Assembly (NCBI RefSeq): GCF_002285495.1
Contig: NZ_CP016786.1
Coordinates: 2,122,001-2,186,000, forward strand
Direction: 5' to 3'
Source of the DNA: Clostridium isatidis
Lineage (GTDB): Bacteria; Bacillota; Clostridia; Clostridiales; Clostridiaceae
DNA length: 64,000 nt
The position numbers were made by a program, and so were the translations under genes. Below, piece after piece: positions 33,331 through 42,227 of this stretch (the first letter of the stretch is position 1; each line of letters starts with the position of its first letter). Below the pieces are notes generated by a model. That model made no database searches and had not been told where the DNA came from. It saw nothing but the letters and a program-made list of their open reading frames with translations.

Positions 33331-34974
33331 TTATTTAATATTTATATTTAAGTTATCAAAAGTAATTGCATTTATTGAGCTATTGCCATTTTCATAGTAG
33401 GAAATAGATATTTTATCCTTTTCCTTAGTTAAAGGTGTTTCTTTTGATAGCCCCTGAGATACAATAATTAATTTTTCAGGATATTCTACAGTTGTAATAT
33501 AAAATACCAATTCATTTTGAGATATAATACTTCCAATTCTATCAACTGTTAGAGTTTCCTTTTTAGCATTTCCATTAGCCTCTATATCTGTAGTATTTTT
33601 ATTTCCATTGTTTAATGCAGTAATATAATTATTGTAAGTTTCTTCAATATTATTACCTACACCTACAATATTATAATTTTCTACATTTACCATTGCATAT
33701 TGTTTTATTAACCCCTCATTATCTTTTAATGGAATAAAATATGTTGCTTCATTATTTACATTTATTAAATATGGGAAACTTGCACTATATCCTAAGTTTT
33801 GAACCTTTCCTTCTGCTGAACTCATTGCAGCATTTTCTGTTGCACCTGAATTTTTATAGAAGGTCTTCTCTCCAGTTACACTATTTACAAGCATAAAGCC
33901 TACACTTGAATTATCAACCCCTACACTTGTCATACCTGTATAGTAATAGCATATATCATCTATATAAATAATTCCTGTACCATTGGTTGTTTCTAATTTA
34001 TTAGTTTTAGAGAAATTCCAAAAACCATGGATATATTTTCCCCACCACTCAATTTGCTTTACCATTAGGTCAATAGGTTGAACTCTATCAATCCATTCAG
34101 GTATTTTACTAATATCATCATAATATGTGCTTTCTCCTGTTTGTGCATCTACAAGAACTATTCCTATAACTTTTTCACTTCTTATTCCTACCCCTTTATC
34201 ATAGGCTGTTACTATCCAATAAGGTCTGCCTTCATCATCTATCTCAAAGGAATAATCAGTAAAACCAACTGTTTTTATATTCTTATAAATATGTCTTTTT
34301 ATATCATCGCCAAAGTAAGCTCTTTTTGAATATTTTAATTTTAAAGCTTGTCCATTAAGTTCTGTCACTAACTTTACATCATTTAATGAAGTTGCATTAA
34401 CCATTACATAACCTTCAGTTCCTCTATTTTTAAGCCAAGCAAAAATACCAGAAGGCTCTAAGGGAGCAACATAATATAGTTTATCTCCTACTTGCTGTAA
34501 AGTCATATCTCCCAAATCAGTCCTCGACCCTAAGGAAGGAATTTGTCCAACTTCCTTATCTGCAACACGGATAGCATATTCCTCATCAATAATTGGAATA
34601 TTTTTCAACTCTATTTCTTTAACATTATCTACAAACTCTTCCGTTTTAACATCACCAGCTAGCGCTCTATATTTTTTTGCACTAACCATTTTTGAACTTG
34701 CTAAATTAACCCCCAAAGCTATTATTATCACTAATATTAATAAGCTAAATAAAGTCTTTGAAATTTTTTTATTCTTCTTAACGCTTGCTTCATCATTAAC
34801 ATTTTCTTTAATAGAAGCATAATAAATTGCAGGAATTAATAATATTATTCCAACTAAAATTACTATAGCATTAAATAAAAATTTTATATTTAATACAGGC
34901 ATAATGAAGTAATATATAAACCATATTAAAATAAGTAATAATATCCCTAATAATAGTCCGATTTTCTTTTTCAT
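33331..34974 (-). CDS. Membrane-anchored protein of unknown function (547 aa)
   Basis: Not recognised. Three hydrophobic segments near residues 5-24, 32-52 and 73-93 are followed by a ~450-residue domain that is probably outside the cell. The domain holds internally similar segments with a PepSY-like flavour, such as VIGIVLVDAQTGESTYYDD and VGFMLVNSVTGEKTFYKN, each about 25 residues with the pattern V-(D/S)-(A/V)-x-TGE. Such repeats are seen in proteins of unknown role in clostridia. It has its own ribosome site (GGGGG) and terminator. It is not CvpA- or protease-like by any motif I can see. Confidence 0.65.
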   Translation of the reverse strand: MKKKIGLLLGILLLILIWFIYYFIMPVLNIKFLFNAIVILVGIILLIPAIYYASIKENVNDEASVKKNKKISKTLFSLLILVIIIALGVNLASSKMVSAKKYRALAGDVKTEEFVDNVKEIELKNIPIIDEEYAIRVADKEVGQIPSLGSRTDLGDMTLQQVGDKLYYVAPLEPSGIFAWLKNRGTEGYVMVNATSLNDVKLVTELNGQALKLKYSKRAYFGDDIKRHIYKNIKTVGFTDYSFEIDDEGRPYWIVTAYDKGVGIRSEKVIGIVLVDAQTGESTYYDDISKIPEWIDRVQPIDLMVKQIEWWGKYIHGFWNFSKTNKLETTNGTGIIYIDDICYYYTGMTSVGVDNSSVGFMLVNSVTGEKTFYKNSGATENAAMSSAEGKVQNLGYSASFPYLINVNNEATYFIPLKDNEGLIKQYAMVNVENYNIVGVGNNIEETYNNYITALNNGNKNTTDIEANGNAKKETLTVDRIGSIISQNELVFYITTVEYPEKLIIVSQGLSKETPLTKEKDKISISYYENGNSSINAITFDNLNINIK

Positions 34975-34991
34975 TTAAATACCCCCGTAAA

Positions 34992-35063
34992 AACAATTCA
35001 CAATGTACAATTCATAATTTGCAATATTAGAATTATGAATTGTAATATTTTGCAATGCAAAAT
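34992..35063. repeat. AATTCATAATT hairpin and adjacent palindrome
   Basis: ACAATTCATAAT and ATTATGAATTGT pair around a 13-base loop. Beside it AATATTTTGCA-A-TGCAAAATATT is a second perfect 11-bp palindrome. Both lie between the stop of the gene at 35065 and the start of the gene at 34974, and can act as a terminator or repeat. Confidence 0.65.
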
Positions 35064-35064
35064 A

Positions 35065-35571
35065 TTACTTAACTATAGTTCTAAATACTGTTACTGTAAA
35101 ATTAGTATCACTCCACTTTCCTCTAACTTCATAAATATATTCTCCCTTTTGATCTGGAAGTTTTATAGTATTCATCTTCTTATAAGCTTCTATTTTTTCA
35201 CTAGTTTCATTTTCTGAATCTCCTACATTCCATCTTGTCAAAATTATTTCTGGAGGAGCCTTTTCAAAAATTATATTAATTTCATCATTAGCTTTTGCTT
35301 CAAAGCTTGATAAATTCTTGCCTATATAATAGGAAGGCCCTACAAGATAACTGTTACCTGTTCTAGGCTGATCCTTTGAAAAATTAATTAACCATGCATA
35401 TTCCCCATGAGTTGAAGAAACTTTTTCACCTTGATATTTTATAGTTACCTCAGGCAAATCATTAGGAATATCACTTGTTATTTCTGCATGAATATAACTG
35501 CCTACTATTAATAATACTATAAATAAAAAAATAAAAATTTTAAAACTAATTTTTTGCCCCTTAAATTTCAA
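35065..35571 (-). CDS. Exported or membrane-anchored hypothetical protein (168 aa)
   Basis: Not recognised. It starts at a TTG seven bases after GGAGG; the upstream in-frame ATG has no ribosome site. A signal or anchor segment (FKIFIFLFIVLLIVGSYIHA, ~residues 10-29) is followed by ~135 polar residues, probably beta-rich, with a YAWLINFSKDQPRTG stretch and a C terminus GEYIYEVRGKWSDTNFTVTVF that resembles an immunoglobulin-like strand pattern. No cysteine for lipidation. It may be co-transcribed with the membrane protein downstream, separated by hairpins. Confidence 0.65.
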   Translation of the reverse strand: MKFKGQKISFKIFIFLFIVLLIVGSYIHAEITSDIPNDLPEVTIKYQGEKVSSTHGEYAWLINFSKDQPRTGNSYLVGPSYYIGKNLSSFEAKANDEINIIFEKAPPEIILTRWNVGDSENETSEKIEAYKKMNTIKLPDQKGEYIYEVRGKWSDTNFTVTVFRTIVK

Positions 35572-35650
35572 TACCCTTCCTCCTATTTTACACATTATAT
35601 AAATTATATCATAAACTACTTTTTATAAATATAATTTATTAAAAATAAAT

Positions 35651-35679
35651 AAGTTAGAGTTAACTCTAACTTTATTTTT
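35651..35679. terminator. Bidirectional terminator after nitroreductase
   Basis: AAGTTAGAG-TTAA-CTCTAACTT (35651-35672) with T-rich flanks, 18 bases after the stop at 35691. Confidence 0.82.
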
Positions 35680-35690
35680 TTAAATATTTA

Positions 35691-36215
35691 TTACTCATTG
35701 TAGTAATTATAGTGAAGCTTGGTATAGTCTAAATTACTTTCTTCATAAGCTTTCTTTTCTTCTGCTGGATAACCTACACTTATAACACATTCTACCCCGT
35801 ATTTATCTGGTATATTAAGTAGCTTTCTTATATAATCTTCTGCTTTTTCTTCTTTATTACGCATTCTTTCCCTCATTTGAATCCAGCAGGAGCCTAATGC
35901 TAATGAATGGGCTGTAACTTGTATTAAAGTTGCTGCTATTGAGGCATCTTCAATCCAAACATCACAGACCTCCTTATCTGCAATTACTACTATGCCTAAC
36001 TTTGCACCTTCTAAAAATTTGCTGCCATGCTCTTTACTTTCAGATAACTTTTTAAGAAGTTCCTTATCTGTTACAGCTATAAATTCCCAAGGTCTTCTAT
36101 TTCTTGAGGATGGAGCTAAAAGAGCAGCTTTTAAAAGAGCATCAATTTTTTCCTTTTCTATTTCCCTATCTTCATATCTTCTAATGCTTCTTCTTGATTT
36201 TAGTAATTCAATCAT
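35691..36215 (-). CDS. Nitroreductase family protein
   Basis: A 174-residue FMN-dependent oxidoreductase of the nitroreductase fold, usually dimeric and cytosolic. Start motif ELLKSRRSIRRYEDREIEKE gives the FMN-phosphate arginines; AALLAPSSRNRRPWEFIAVTD is the second FMN-binding block, and CVISVGYPAEEKK near the C terminus completes the fold. Physiological substrate unknown. Single gene with strong terminator and the ribosome site TAGGAGG. Confidence 0.9.
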   Translation of the reverse strand: MIELLKSRRSIRRYEDREIEKEKIDALLKAALLAPSSRNRRPWEFIAVTDKELLKKLSESKEHGSKFLEGAKLGIVVIADKEVCDVWIEDASIAATLIQVTAHSLALGSCWIQMRERMRNKEEKAEDYIRKLLNIPDKYGVECVISVGYPAEEKKAYEESNLDYTKLHYNYYNE

Positions 36216-36297
36216 ATTATATTCCTCCTATAGACGAAATTCTCTATTAAAACAATTATAATATTATATAATTATTTTAGTAAGGATAATAATTATT

Positions 36298-36861
36298 CTA
36301 TTTTTTTGTATAATAATCTTCTGCTAAAAGTCCATAGAAAGCAGCATCACAAATTCCTTGATTATTAATATCAGCTTTGCGCATGGTCCCTTCATACTTT
36401 AAGCCACATTTTAACATTACCTTGCCTGAATTAGGATTATTAGGATCATGACGGGATTCTATACGTTTAGCTCCTACTTCTTCTATTAGAAATTTAATAA
36501 TTCCTTTGAAGGCTTCTGAAGTTATTCCTTGATGCCACCATTTTCTACCTATACAATATCCAATATGAAGCATCTCTATTTCTTCCCTCATGCTAACTAC
36601 ACTAATAGAGCCAATAGGTTCATCCCCATCTTCTTTAACAGTAATTGCCCATTGATAAAATTTATTTTCTGAATAACCCTTAATCCATTCTGATAATACT
36701 TTTTCTGTTACTTCTATTGATTTATGTGAAGGCCAGGTTAAAAACCTTGTCACTTCCTCATCACTAGCCCAATTCTTGAATACAGCCTCTGCATCATCTT
36801 CTCTAAACCTACGTAAAATTAATCTATCTGTTTCTATTTTTACTGTTCCTAAATGTTTCAT
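36298..36861 (-). CDS. GNAT N-acetyltransferase, RimJ/RimL type (1)
   Basis: A 187-residue acetyl-CoA-dependent acetyltransferase. The RimJ/L-like opening is TDRLILRRFREDDAEAVFKNW, followed by acceptor-side strands and the acetyl-CoA loop in the region GYCIGRKWWHQGITSEAFKGIIKF. The start is the ATG at 36861 following GGGGGTG; a TTG 21 bases upstream is less likely. It lies 68 bases downstream of a second GNAT gene in the same direction. The acetylated target (ribosomal protein, small amine or antibiotic) cannot be told. Confidence 0.88.
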   Translation of the reverse strand: MKHLGTVKIETDRLILRRFREDDAEAVFKNWASDEEVTRFLTWPSHKSIEVTEKVLSEWIKGYSENKFYQWAITVKEDGDEPIGSISVVSMREEIEMLHIGYCIGRKWWHQGITSEAFKGIIKFLIEEVGAKRIESRHDPNNPNSGKVMLKCGLKYEGTMRKADINNQGICDAAFYGLLAEDYYTKK

Positions 36862-36929
36862 TTCTACACCCCCTAAATTCAATTTACAATCTTCAATTAT
36901 TCATTGGAAATTAAAAAATACTATTCACT

Positions 36930-37463
36930 TTATTTATTATACTCTTCTCGTAATATGTCCATATAAACCTCGTCATAATAATTCCCCCTTAAGTAATAGG
37001 ATTGTCTTCTTCTTCCCATTTCCTTAAAGCCTACTTTTTTATAGCAATTAATAGCTCTTTCATTAAAGGAAAATACTCTAAGCATTATATTATTTAAATT
37101 TAAATAATTAAATCCATAATATAATAATAAATTAAGAACTTCTTCTCCATAACCCTTATTGCGATTTTCTTCATCACCTATAAATAATCCCACTTCTGCA
37201 CATTGCCTTATTTGATTGATTGCATGAATACTGCAATTTCCAATTAATTTATCATTATCTAATCTTACTATGGCAAATTGATATTGATTAGAATTTTTTA
37301 TAATCCAATCCCTTTCGTATTCTACAGATAAAATCATAGTAGAATTTCCTACGCCATCTGTTACATCAAAATCATTTAACCATTTAGTATATATTTCTGC
37401 ATCTTCAACATTCATTGGAGATAAATATACATTCTTGCCTACTAATTTCTTGAAATATTTCAT
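36930..37463 (-). CDS. GNAT N-acetyltransferase, RimJ/RimL type (2)
   Basis: A 177-residue acetyltransferase with VYLSPMNVEDAEIYTKWLNDF at the N terminus and the acetyl-CoA loop LFIGDEENRNKGYGEEVLNLLL (~100-120), ending with NERAINCYKKVGFKEMGRRR, a clear GNAT C-terminal block. Start at the second ATG, 37463, seven bases after GGGGAGG. It is likely co-transcribed with the next GNAT gene; the two are only distantly similar. Confidence 0.88.
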   Translation of the reverse strand: MKYFKKLVGKNVYLSPMNVEDAEIYTKWLNDFDVTDGVGNSTMILSVEYERDWIIKNSNQYQFAIVRLDNDKLIGNCSIHAINQIRQCAEVGLFIGDEENRNKGYGEEVLNLLLYYGFNYLNLNNIMLRVFSFNERAINCYKKVGFKEMGRRRQSYYLRGNYYDEVYMDILREEYNK

Positions 37464-37579
37464 TCCCATACCTCCCCATAGATTTCAATAAAACATTGCT
37501 TCTATTTATTTTAAAATTAATTATATAATATGTTGTTTTTCATTTCAAATAATGTAATATTTTTCATTATCATAATTTA

Positions 37580-37614
37580 TAAAAAAATCTCTGCTATAAA
37601 AACAGAGATTTTTT
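37580..37614 (-). terminator. Terminator of malQ and the mal cluster
   Basis: AATCTCTG (37586-37593) and CAGAGATT (37603-37610) with poly-T on the minus strand exit. Confidence 0.85.
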
Positions 37615-37647
37615 ATTTAATAAAAGGGATTTAATATGAAAAATAAT

Positions 37648-39204
37648 TTATTTCGTTAACTTTGCTATATTATCTTCTTTAAATTCATCCTTTTCTTCAA
37701 CTAGGATTTCTTTTTCAAACTTGAACTTATTAAGTCTTCCATATAACTTAGTCATTTCAAATAATTTTTCGGCTAATTTATCATTTATATCTTTCCTAGA
37801 AGCTCTCCAAGTCCAGTTACCTCCAAGGGTTGAAGGAATATTCATTCTAGCTTCTTTACCAAGACTTAAAAGGTCTTGCATTGTTGCAATAGCTAAGTAT
37901 GCCTTGCTTCCCCAAATTCCTCTAAGCATTCCTTGTGCAATTCCTTCATCATAGGTTAAGTTTAAATACTTAATAGCTTTCTTTCTCTCTTTTTCTCCCA
38001 CTGAATTATACCATCCCATTATTGTCTCATTATCATGGGTTCCTGTATAAGCTACACAGTTTTCAGGATAATTATGTGGAAGATCTTGACTATCTCCATC
38101 ACCAAAGGCAAATTGCAATATTCTCATTCCTGGAAAACCTGTAGCCTCTCTCATTTTAATTACAGCTTCTGTCATATATCCTAGATCTTCAGCTATTATT
38201 TTTACTTCTCCTAAGGCATCTTTTATAGCATTAAATAGTTTTACATCTGGGCCTTTCTTCCATTTACCTATTTTTGCAGTTTTATTTCCATATGGAACTT
38301 CATAATAGGATTCAAAACCTCTAAAGTGGTCTATTCTAACAACGTCATATAATTTAAAGCTTTCCCTCATCCTATCAATCCACCAAGAATATCCATCCTT
38401 CTCAAGATTATCCCAATTATATATTGGATTTCCCCATAGCTGACCATCTTCTGTAAAGGCATCTGGTGGTACTCCAGCTACAGTTTTAGGAACTAAATTT
38501 TCATCTAGATTAAAATATTTTGGATTACTCCATACATCTGCACTATCTTCTGCCACATAAATTGGAATATCCCCAATTATCTTAATTCCATTATCATTAG
38601 CATATTTCTTCAGTCTATTCCATTGTTTAAAGAATAAATACTGAAGAAAACTCCAATATTCAATTTCCTCTTCTAAAATAGTTCTATAATGCTCAAGGGC
38701 TGACTTTTTCCTTAATCTTATATCATCATCCCATTCCTGCCAGCTTACAAGCTTAAAATGATTTTTTACAGCCATATATAAAGAGTAATCTTCAAGCCAA
38801 AATTTATTTTCTAATTTAAATTTTTTAAATTCCTCTATATTCTCATTTTTTGAATTTTCAAAAGCTTTTCTTAAAACCTTATATCTATTGATAAATAATT
38901 TAGCATAATCAACTTTATTTTCATCTAAACCATAATCTAAGTTTACATAATCCTCCTTGCTTAATAATCCTTCTTCTTCTAAAATGTCAAAATCTATAAA
39001 GTAAGGATTCCCAGCAAAGGCAGAAAAACTTTGATATGGTGAATCACCATAACTAGTTTGACCTAAAGGAAGTATCTGCCAATATTCTTGTCCGCCTTTC
39101 TTTAAAAAGTCAACAAATTCAAAGGCTTCCTTTCCAAAGGTTCCTATTCCATATTTGCTTGGCAGAGATGAAATGTGCATTAAAATTCCACTACTTCTTT
39201 CCAT
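37648..39204 (-). CDS. malQ: MalQ, 4-alpha-glucanotransferase
   Basis: A 518-residue GH77 amylomaltase that rearranges maltodextrins in the cytosol. Family landmarks: GILMHISSLPSKYGIG, IGDIPIYVAEDSADVW, the nucleophile Asp region VRIDHFRGFESYYEVP, acid/base Glu in IIAEDLGYMTEAV, and CVAYTGTHDNETIMGWY. Start at the ATG at 39204, seven bases after GAGGT; the TGA of the upstream regulator gene lies within that ribosome site, so the two are coupled. Last gene of the maltodextrin cluster. Confidence 0.96.
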   Translation of the reverse strand: MERSSGILMHISSLPSKYGIGTFGKEAFEFVDFLKKGGQEYWQILPLGQTSYGDSPYQSFSAFAGNPYFIDFDILEEEGLLSKEDYVNLDYGLDENKVDYAKLFINRYKVLRKAFENSKNENIEEFKKFKLENKFWLEDYSLYMAVKNHFKLVSWQEWDDDIRLRKKSALEHYRTILEEEIEYWSFLQYLFFKQWNRLKKYANDNGIKIIGDIPIYVAEDSADVWSNPKYFNLDENLVPKTVAGVPPDAFTEDGQLWGNPIYNWDNLEKDGYSWWIDRMRESFKLYDVVRIDHFRGFESYYEVPYGNKTAKIGKWKKGPDVKLFNAIKDALGEVKIIAEDLGYMTEAVIKMREATGFPGMRILQFAFGDGDSQDLPHNYPENCVAYTGTHDNETIMGWYNSVGEKERKKAIKYLNLTYDEGIAQGMLRGIWGSKAYLAIATMQDLLSLGKEARMNIPSTLGGNWTWRASRKDINDKLAEKLFEMTKLYGRLNKFKFEKEILVEEKDEFKEDNIAKLTK

Positions 39205-39214
39205 AAATTCTACC

Positions 39215-40252
39215 TCATTTTCCATAAGACTTTTTAAATTTTTTATAATTTGATGATTCTCTTTCTATTAATTCAGTTTCTAATATAATATGTTTATTTT
39301 CTGTTTTACCTTCCAGTAAGTCTAATAATAATCCTACACTCAACTCAGCCATTTCAAGCTTTGGTTGCTTAATTGTTGTAATTGTAGGGCTATAAAATTC
39401 ACTTATGTCCATACCATCAAACCCAACTATTGAGATATCCTTGCCAATTTCTAAGTTACTATCTTTTATAGCCTTTGAACAACCAACTGCCATAATATCT
39501 GATATTGCAAATATTCCATCAATATCTGCATTTTTGTCTAAAATATTTTTTAATTCGTTGTAAGCTCCTCTATAATCAAATCTTCCTAATAATCTAAACT
39601 CTTTATTAAATTTAATATTATTATCTTTTAGGGCTTTTAAAAATCCTTCTTCTCTTAGAAAACCTATCCCTAAATCTTTTTCATCCCCTAGCATAATTGC
39701 AATAGATCTACAGCCACATTTTATTAAATGTTCAGTGGCTAAGTATGCAGAGTGTACATTGTCTATTGTTACTGAAGAAAATTTTGAAAATTCCTTTCCA
39801 TATTTATGATTTATTGAAGTCAAAACTACTGGTACTTCTATATCATCAAAATCTTCATTGCTTATATTTTCAAAGTTTCCTCCTAAGCAAATTACTCCTT
39901 GTAATCTTTTTTCTTTTACTATTGATATTAAGTTTTTAATTTCATTATCGCTTAGATAATCATGATGTTCTAATATCATAGAATATCCTGCTTTTGAAAT
40001 CCTTTTACTTATTAAATCTAGCATTTCAGAGAAAAACGGATTAAATACCCCTTTAATTAAAACACCAATATTTTTTGTATTGTTCTTTTTTAAATTTCTT
40101 GCACTATTATTAGGAATATAATTATTTTCTTTTATAATTTCTAAAACTCTTTCCCTAGTTTGTTCTTTTACATCTGGATGATTATTTATTACTCTCGAAA
40201 CTGTACTAACACCAACTCCTGCAATTTTAGCTATATCTCTTATGTTTATCAT
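39215..40252 (-). CDS. LacI-family regulator, MalR-like
   Basis: A 345-residue repressor: the LacI helix-turn-helix (IRDIAKIAGVGVSTVSRVINN, residues ~3-23) with hinge, then a periplasmic-binding-like effector domain (IVGFDGMDISEFYSPTITTI near 275). Location between malG and malQ, with malEFG upstream, suggests a maltodextrin-responsive repressor. A likely site is the CGGTACCG palindrome upstream of malE at 43540-43547 (inference). The gene follows malG by 56 bases. Confidence 0.88.
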   Translation of the reverse strand: MINIRDIAKIAGVGVSTVSRVINNHPDVKEQTRERVLEIIKENNYIPNNSARNLKKNNTKNIGVLIKGVFNPFFSEMLDLISKRISKAGYSMILEHHDYLSDNEIKNLISIVKEKRLQGVICLGGNFENISNEDFDDIEVPVVLTSINHKYGKEFSKFSSVTIDNVHSAYLATEHLIKCGCRSIAIMLGDEKDLGIGFLREEGFLKALKDNNIKFNKEFRLLGRFDYRGAYNELKNILDKNADIDGIFAISDIMAVGCSKAIKDSNLEIGKDISIVGFDGMDISEFYSPTITTIKQPKLEMAELSVGLLLDLLEGKTENKHIILETELIERESSNYKKFKKSYGK

Positions 40253-40308
40253 ATTCTACCCCCAAAATTCGACCAAATATTCGGTATGATTTCTAATTTT
40301 ACTACAAA

Positions 40309-41172
40309 TTATTCTTTAACAGAACCAGAAACTAACCCGCTTGCTATATATTTTTGGAAAAGCATGAATATAGTTACTATTGGCACTGTAGCTAATATAG
40401 CTGCTGCAGAATACATAGTCCAGTTTGCTGAGAAATTATTTTTAATAAACTTTTGTAAACCAGTTGTTATTGTTTGTAAGTCTGCATTCTTTAATAATGC
40501 TGATGTGAACATAAATTCACTATAGGCTCCTATAAAAGAGAATAGGAAAATAACAATTAGCATATTTCTAAGTAATGGTAATATTATTCTTATAAAGGTC
40601 TGCAATACTGAAGCTCCATCTATATATGCTGCTTCAACTAATTCATCAGGAATACCATCTATAGCTCCTTTTAAAAGCCATATATTATATGCACTTCCTC
40701 CTGCAAGGATTAGTATTAATATCCATGGTCTATTACTTAAATTATAAGTATATACAACACCTATTATTGCAGGTAATGCCATTGTTGTTGGAAACATTTG
40801 AAGGATTAACAAACTCATTAAGCCATTTTTTCTTCCCCAGAACCTTAATTTTGAAAAAGCAAAGGCTGCTGGAACTGATAAGGCTAATTGAATTAATGCA
40901 ACTGTTGTACAGATTAAAAGAGAATTTTTTACCCAGGTTAAAAAGTCTGTTTTTTCAATTAACTTTTTATAATTCTCTAAAGTCCATTCTGCCGGAAAAA
41001 ATGTTGTTTGAGTAAAAGCATCCCCCTTTGCCATAGAAGCTGATACAACTGCTACTATTGGAAATAAGGTTATAGCAATCATTACCCATATAAAAATTCT
41101 ACCAAACCATAGATTTCTTACTTCATCAGGTCTTAACTTTTTCTTATATTTATTAGCTTTTTGCGACTTCAT
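40309..41172 (-). CDS. malG: MalG-like maltodextrin ABC permease
   Basis: A 287-residue inner-membrane subunit with six hydrophobic helices and the EAA loop EAAYIDGASVLQTFIRIILPLL (~185-206). Start at the ATG at 41172, nine bases after GAGGAGG, immediately after the malF stop. The C terminus (KYIASGLVSGSVKE) is typical of MalG. No ATPase gene (MsmK/MalK) is in the cluster, so a shared ATPase encoded elsewhere must energise it. Confidence 0.93.
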   Translation of the reverse strand: MKSQKANKYKKKLRPDEVRNLWFGRIFIWVMIAITLFPIVAVVSASMAKGDAFTQTTFFPAEWTLENYKKLIEKTDFLTWVKNSLLICTTVALIQLALSVPAAFAFSKLRFWGRKNGLMSLLILQMFPTTMALPAIIGVVYTYNLSNRPWILILILAGGSAYNIWLLKGAIDGIPDELVEAAYIDGASVLQTFIRIILPLLRNMLIVIFLFSFIGAYSEFMFTSALLKNADLQTITTGLQKFIKNNFSANWTMYSAAAILATVPIVTIFMLFQKYIASGLVSGSVKE

Positions 41173-41173
41173 T

Positions 41174-42091
41174 TTAATCAACCTCCTCAAATTGGCCAGA
41201 TGCTTTCATTTGTATAAATGAAATAGTTGCTATAATTACAAATATAATTATACTTAGGGCTGAGGCTATGTCATATCTACCAAATTGAATTGAAAGCTTG
41301 TAATTTACAGAAGCTAAAATATCTGTATATCCAGCAAATTGAGTATCTAATCTTGCTGGGTTTCCTAATGTAATTAAATAAGCTGAACCAAAATTATTAA
41401 AGTTAAATGCAAAACTTGAAATTATTAATGGATAAGCAGTTTTAGCCAAGGATGGCAAAGTAATGCTTGTAAATTGTTTCCACTTGCTTGCACCATCTAC
41501 TTCAGCAGCTTCATAATATACTTCTGGAATTGCTGCTAAGGATCCCAAACATACATTCATCATATATGGGAAGCCTAACCATACATTAACCATTAATATA
41601 CTTATTCTTGCTAAAGTAGGGTCAGTAAGCCATTTTATTGGCTCTTTTATTAAATTAATACTCATTAAAAAGTTATTTATTTGCCCGTAACTTCCATTTA
41701 ATAATCCTTGAAAAGAAAGAATTGCTACAGCTGCTGGCAGAGCCCATGGAAGTATTAATATTCCCTTATAAAAGTTTCTTTCTTTCATATTTTTATTATT
41801 TAATACAAGAGCTATTATTAGGCCTAAGAAGAAACAACCTAATGTTGATACTACTGCAAAAATCATAGTCCACCCAAATACAGGTAAAAAGGTTTGTTTA
41901 AAAGGACCATTCAAAACTTCTATAAAGTTTTTAATTCCAACTAGATTGATATTTCCCTTTGAATATAGAGTATAATCAGTAAACGCATAATATATAGTTG
42001 CAGCTATTGGCATTACTGTGAATATTAAAATTGAAATTAGTGCTGGAGCTAAGTAAAAATAAGCTTTACGACTTTTTCTTTTCATGCCCAT
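41174..42091 (-). CDS. malF: MalF-like maltodextrin ABC permease
   Basis: A 305-residue permease with six helices and the EAA loop EAAEVDGASKWKQFTSITLPSL (~190-210). The N terminus KRKSRKAYFYLAPALISILI is typical of carbohydrate-type (CUT1) permeases. It partners MalG. Separated from malE by 136 bases that hold the miniature inverted-repeat element. Confidence 0.93.
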   Translation of the reverse strand: MGMKRKSRKAYFYLAPALISILIFTVMPIAATIYYAFTDYTLYSKGNINLVGIKNFIEVLNGPFKQTFLPVFGWTMIFAVVSTLGCFFLGLIIALVLNNKNMKERNFYKGILILPWALPAAVAILSFQGLLNGSYGQINNFLMSINLIKEPIKWLTDPTLARISILMVNVWLGFPYMMNVCLGSLAAIPEVYYEAAEVDGASKWKQFTSITLPSLAKTAYPLIISSFAFNFNNFGSAYLITLGNPARLDTQFAGYTDILASVNYKLSIQFGRYDIASALSIIIFVIIATISFIQMKASGQFEEVD

Positions 42092-42118
42092 TTAAAAATC
42101 CTCCTTTATTTTATAAAA

Positions 42119-42207
42119 GGGGCTGTCGCAGACCCCTTTGATATAAAATGTAGAATAAAGAAGGATCCTAATCCTACATCTTAAATTTCAACTTGTGCGA
42201 CAGCACC
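42119..42207. mobile_element. 89-bp miniature inverted-repeat element between malE and malF
   Basis: The ends GGGGCTGTCGCA (42119-42130) and TGCGACAGCACC (42196-42207) match the termini of the IS1182-family element at 11261-13142, but the interior is only 65 bases and non-coding. An inner hairpin (TGTAGGAT...CTACA with GGATCC) is also present. On the minus strand the outer stem ends in TTTTAT, so malE transcripts pass a terminator-like structure before malF. Likely a MITE mobilised by an IS1182 transposase (inference). Confidence 0.7.
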
Positions 42208-42227
42208 TCATATAATTCCTACCTTTG

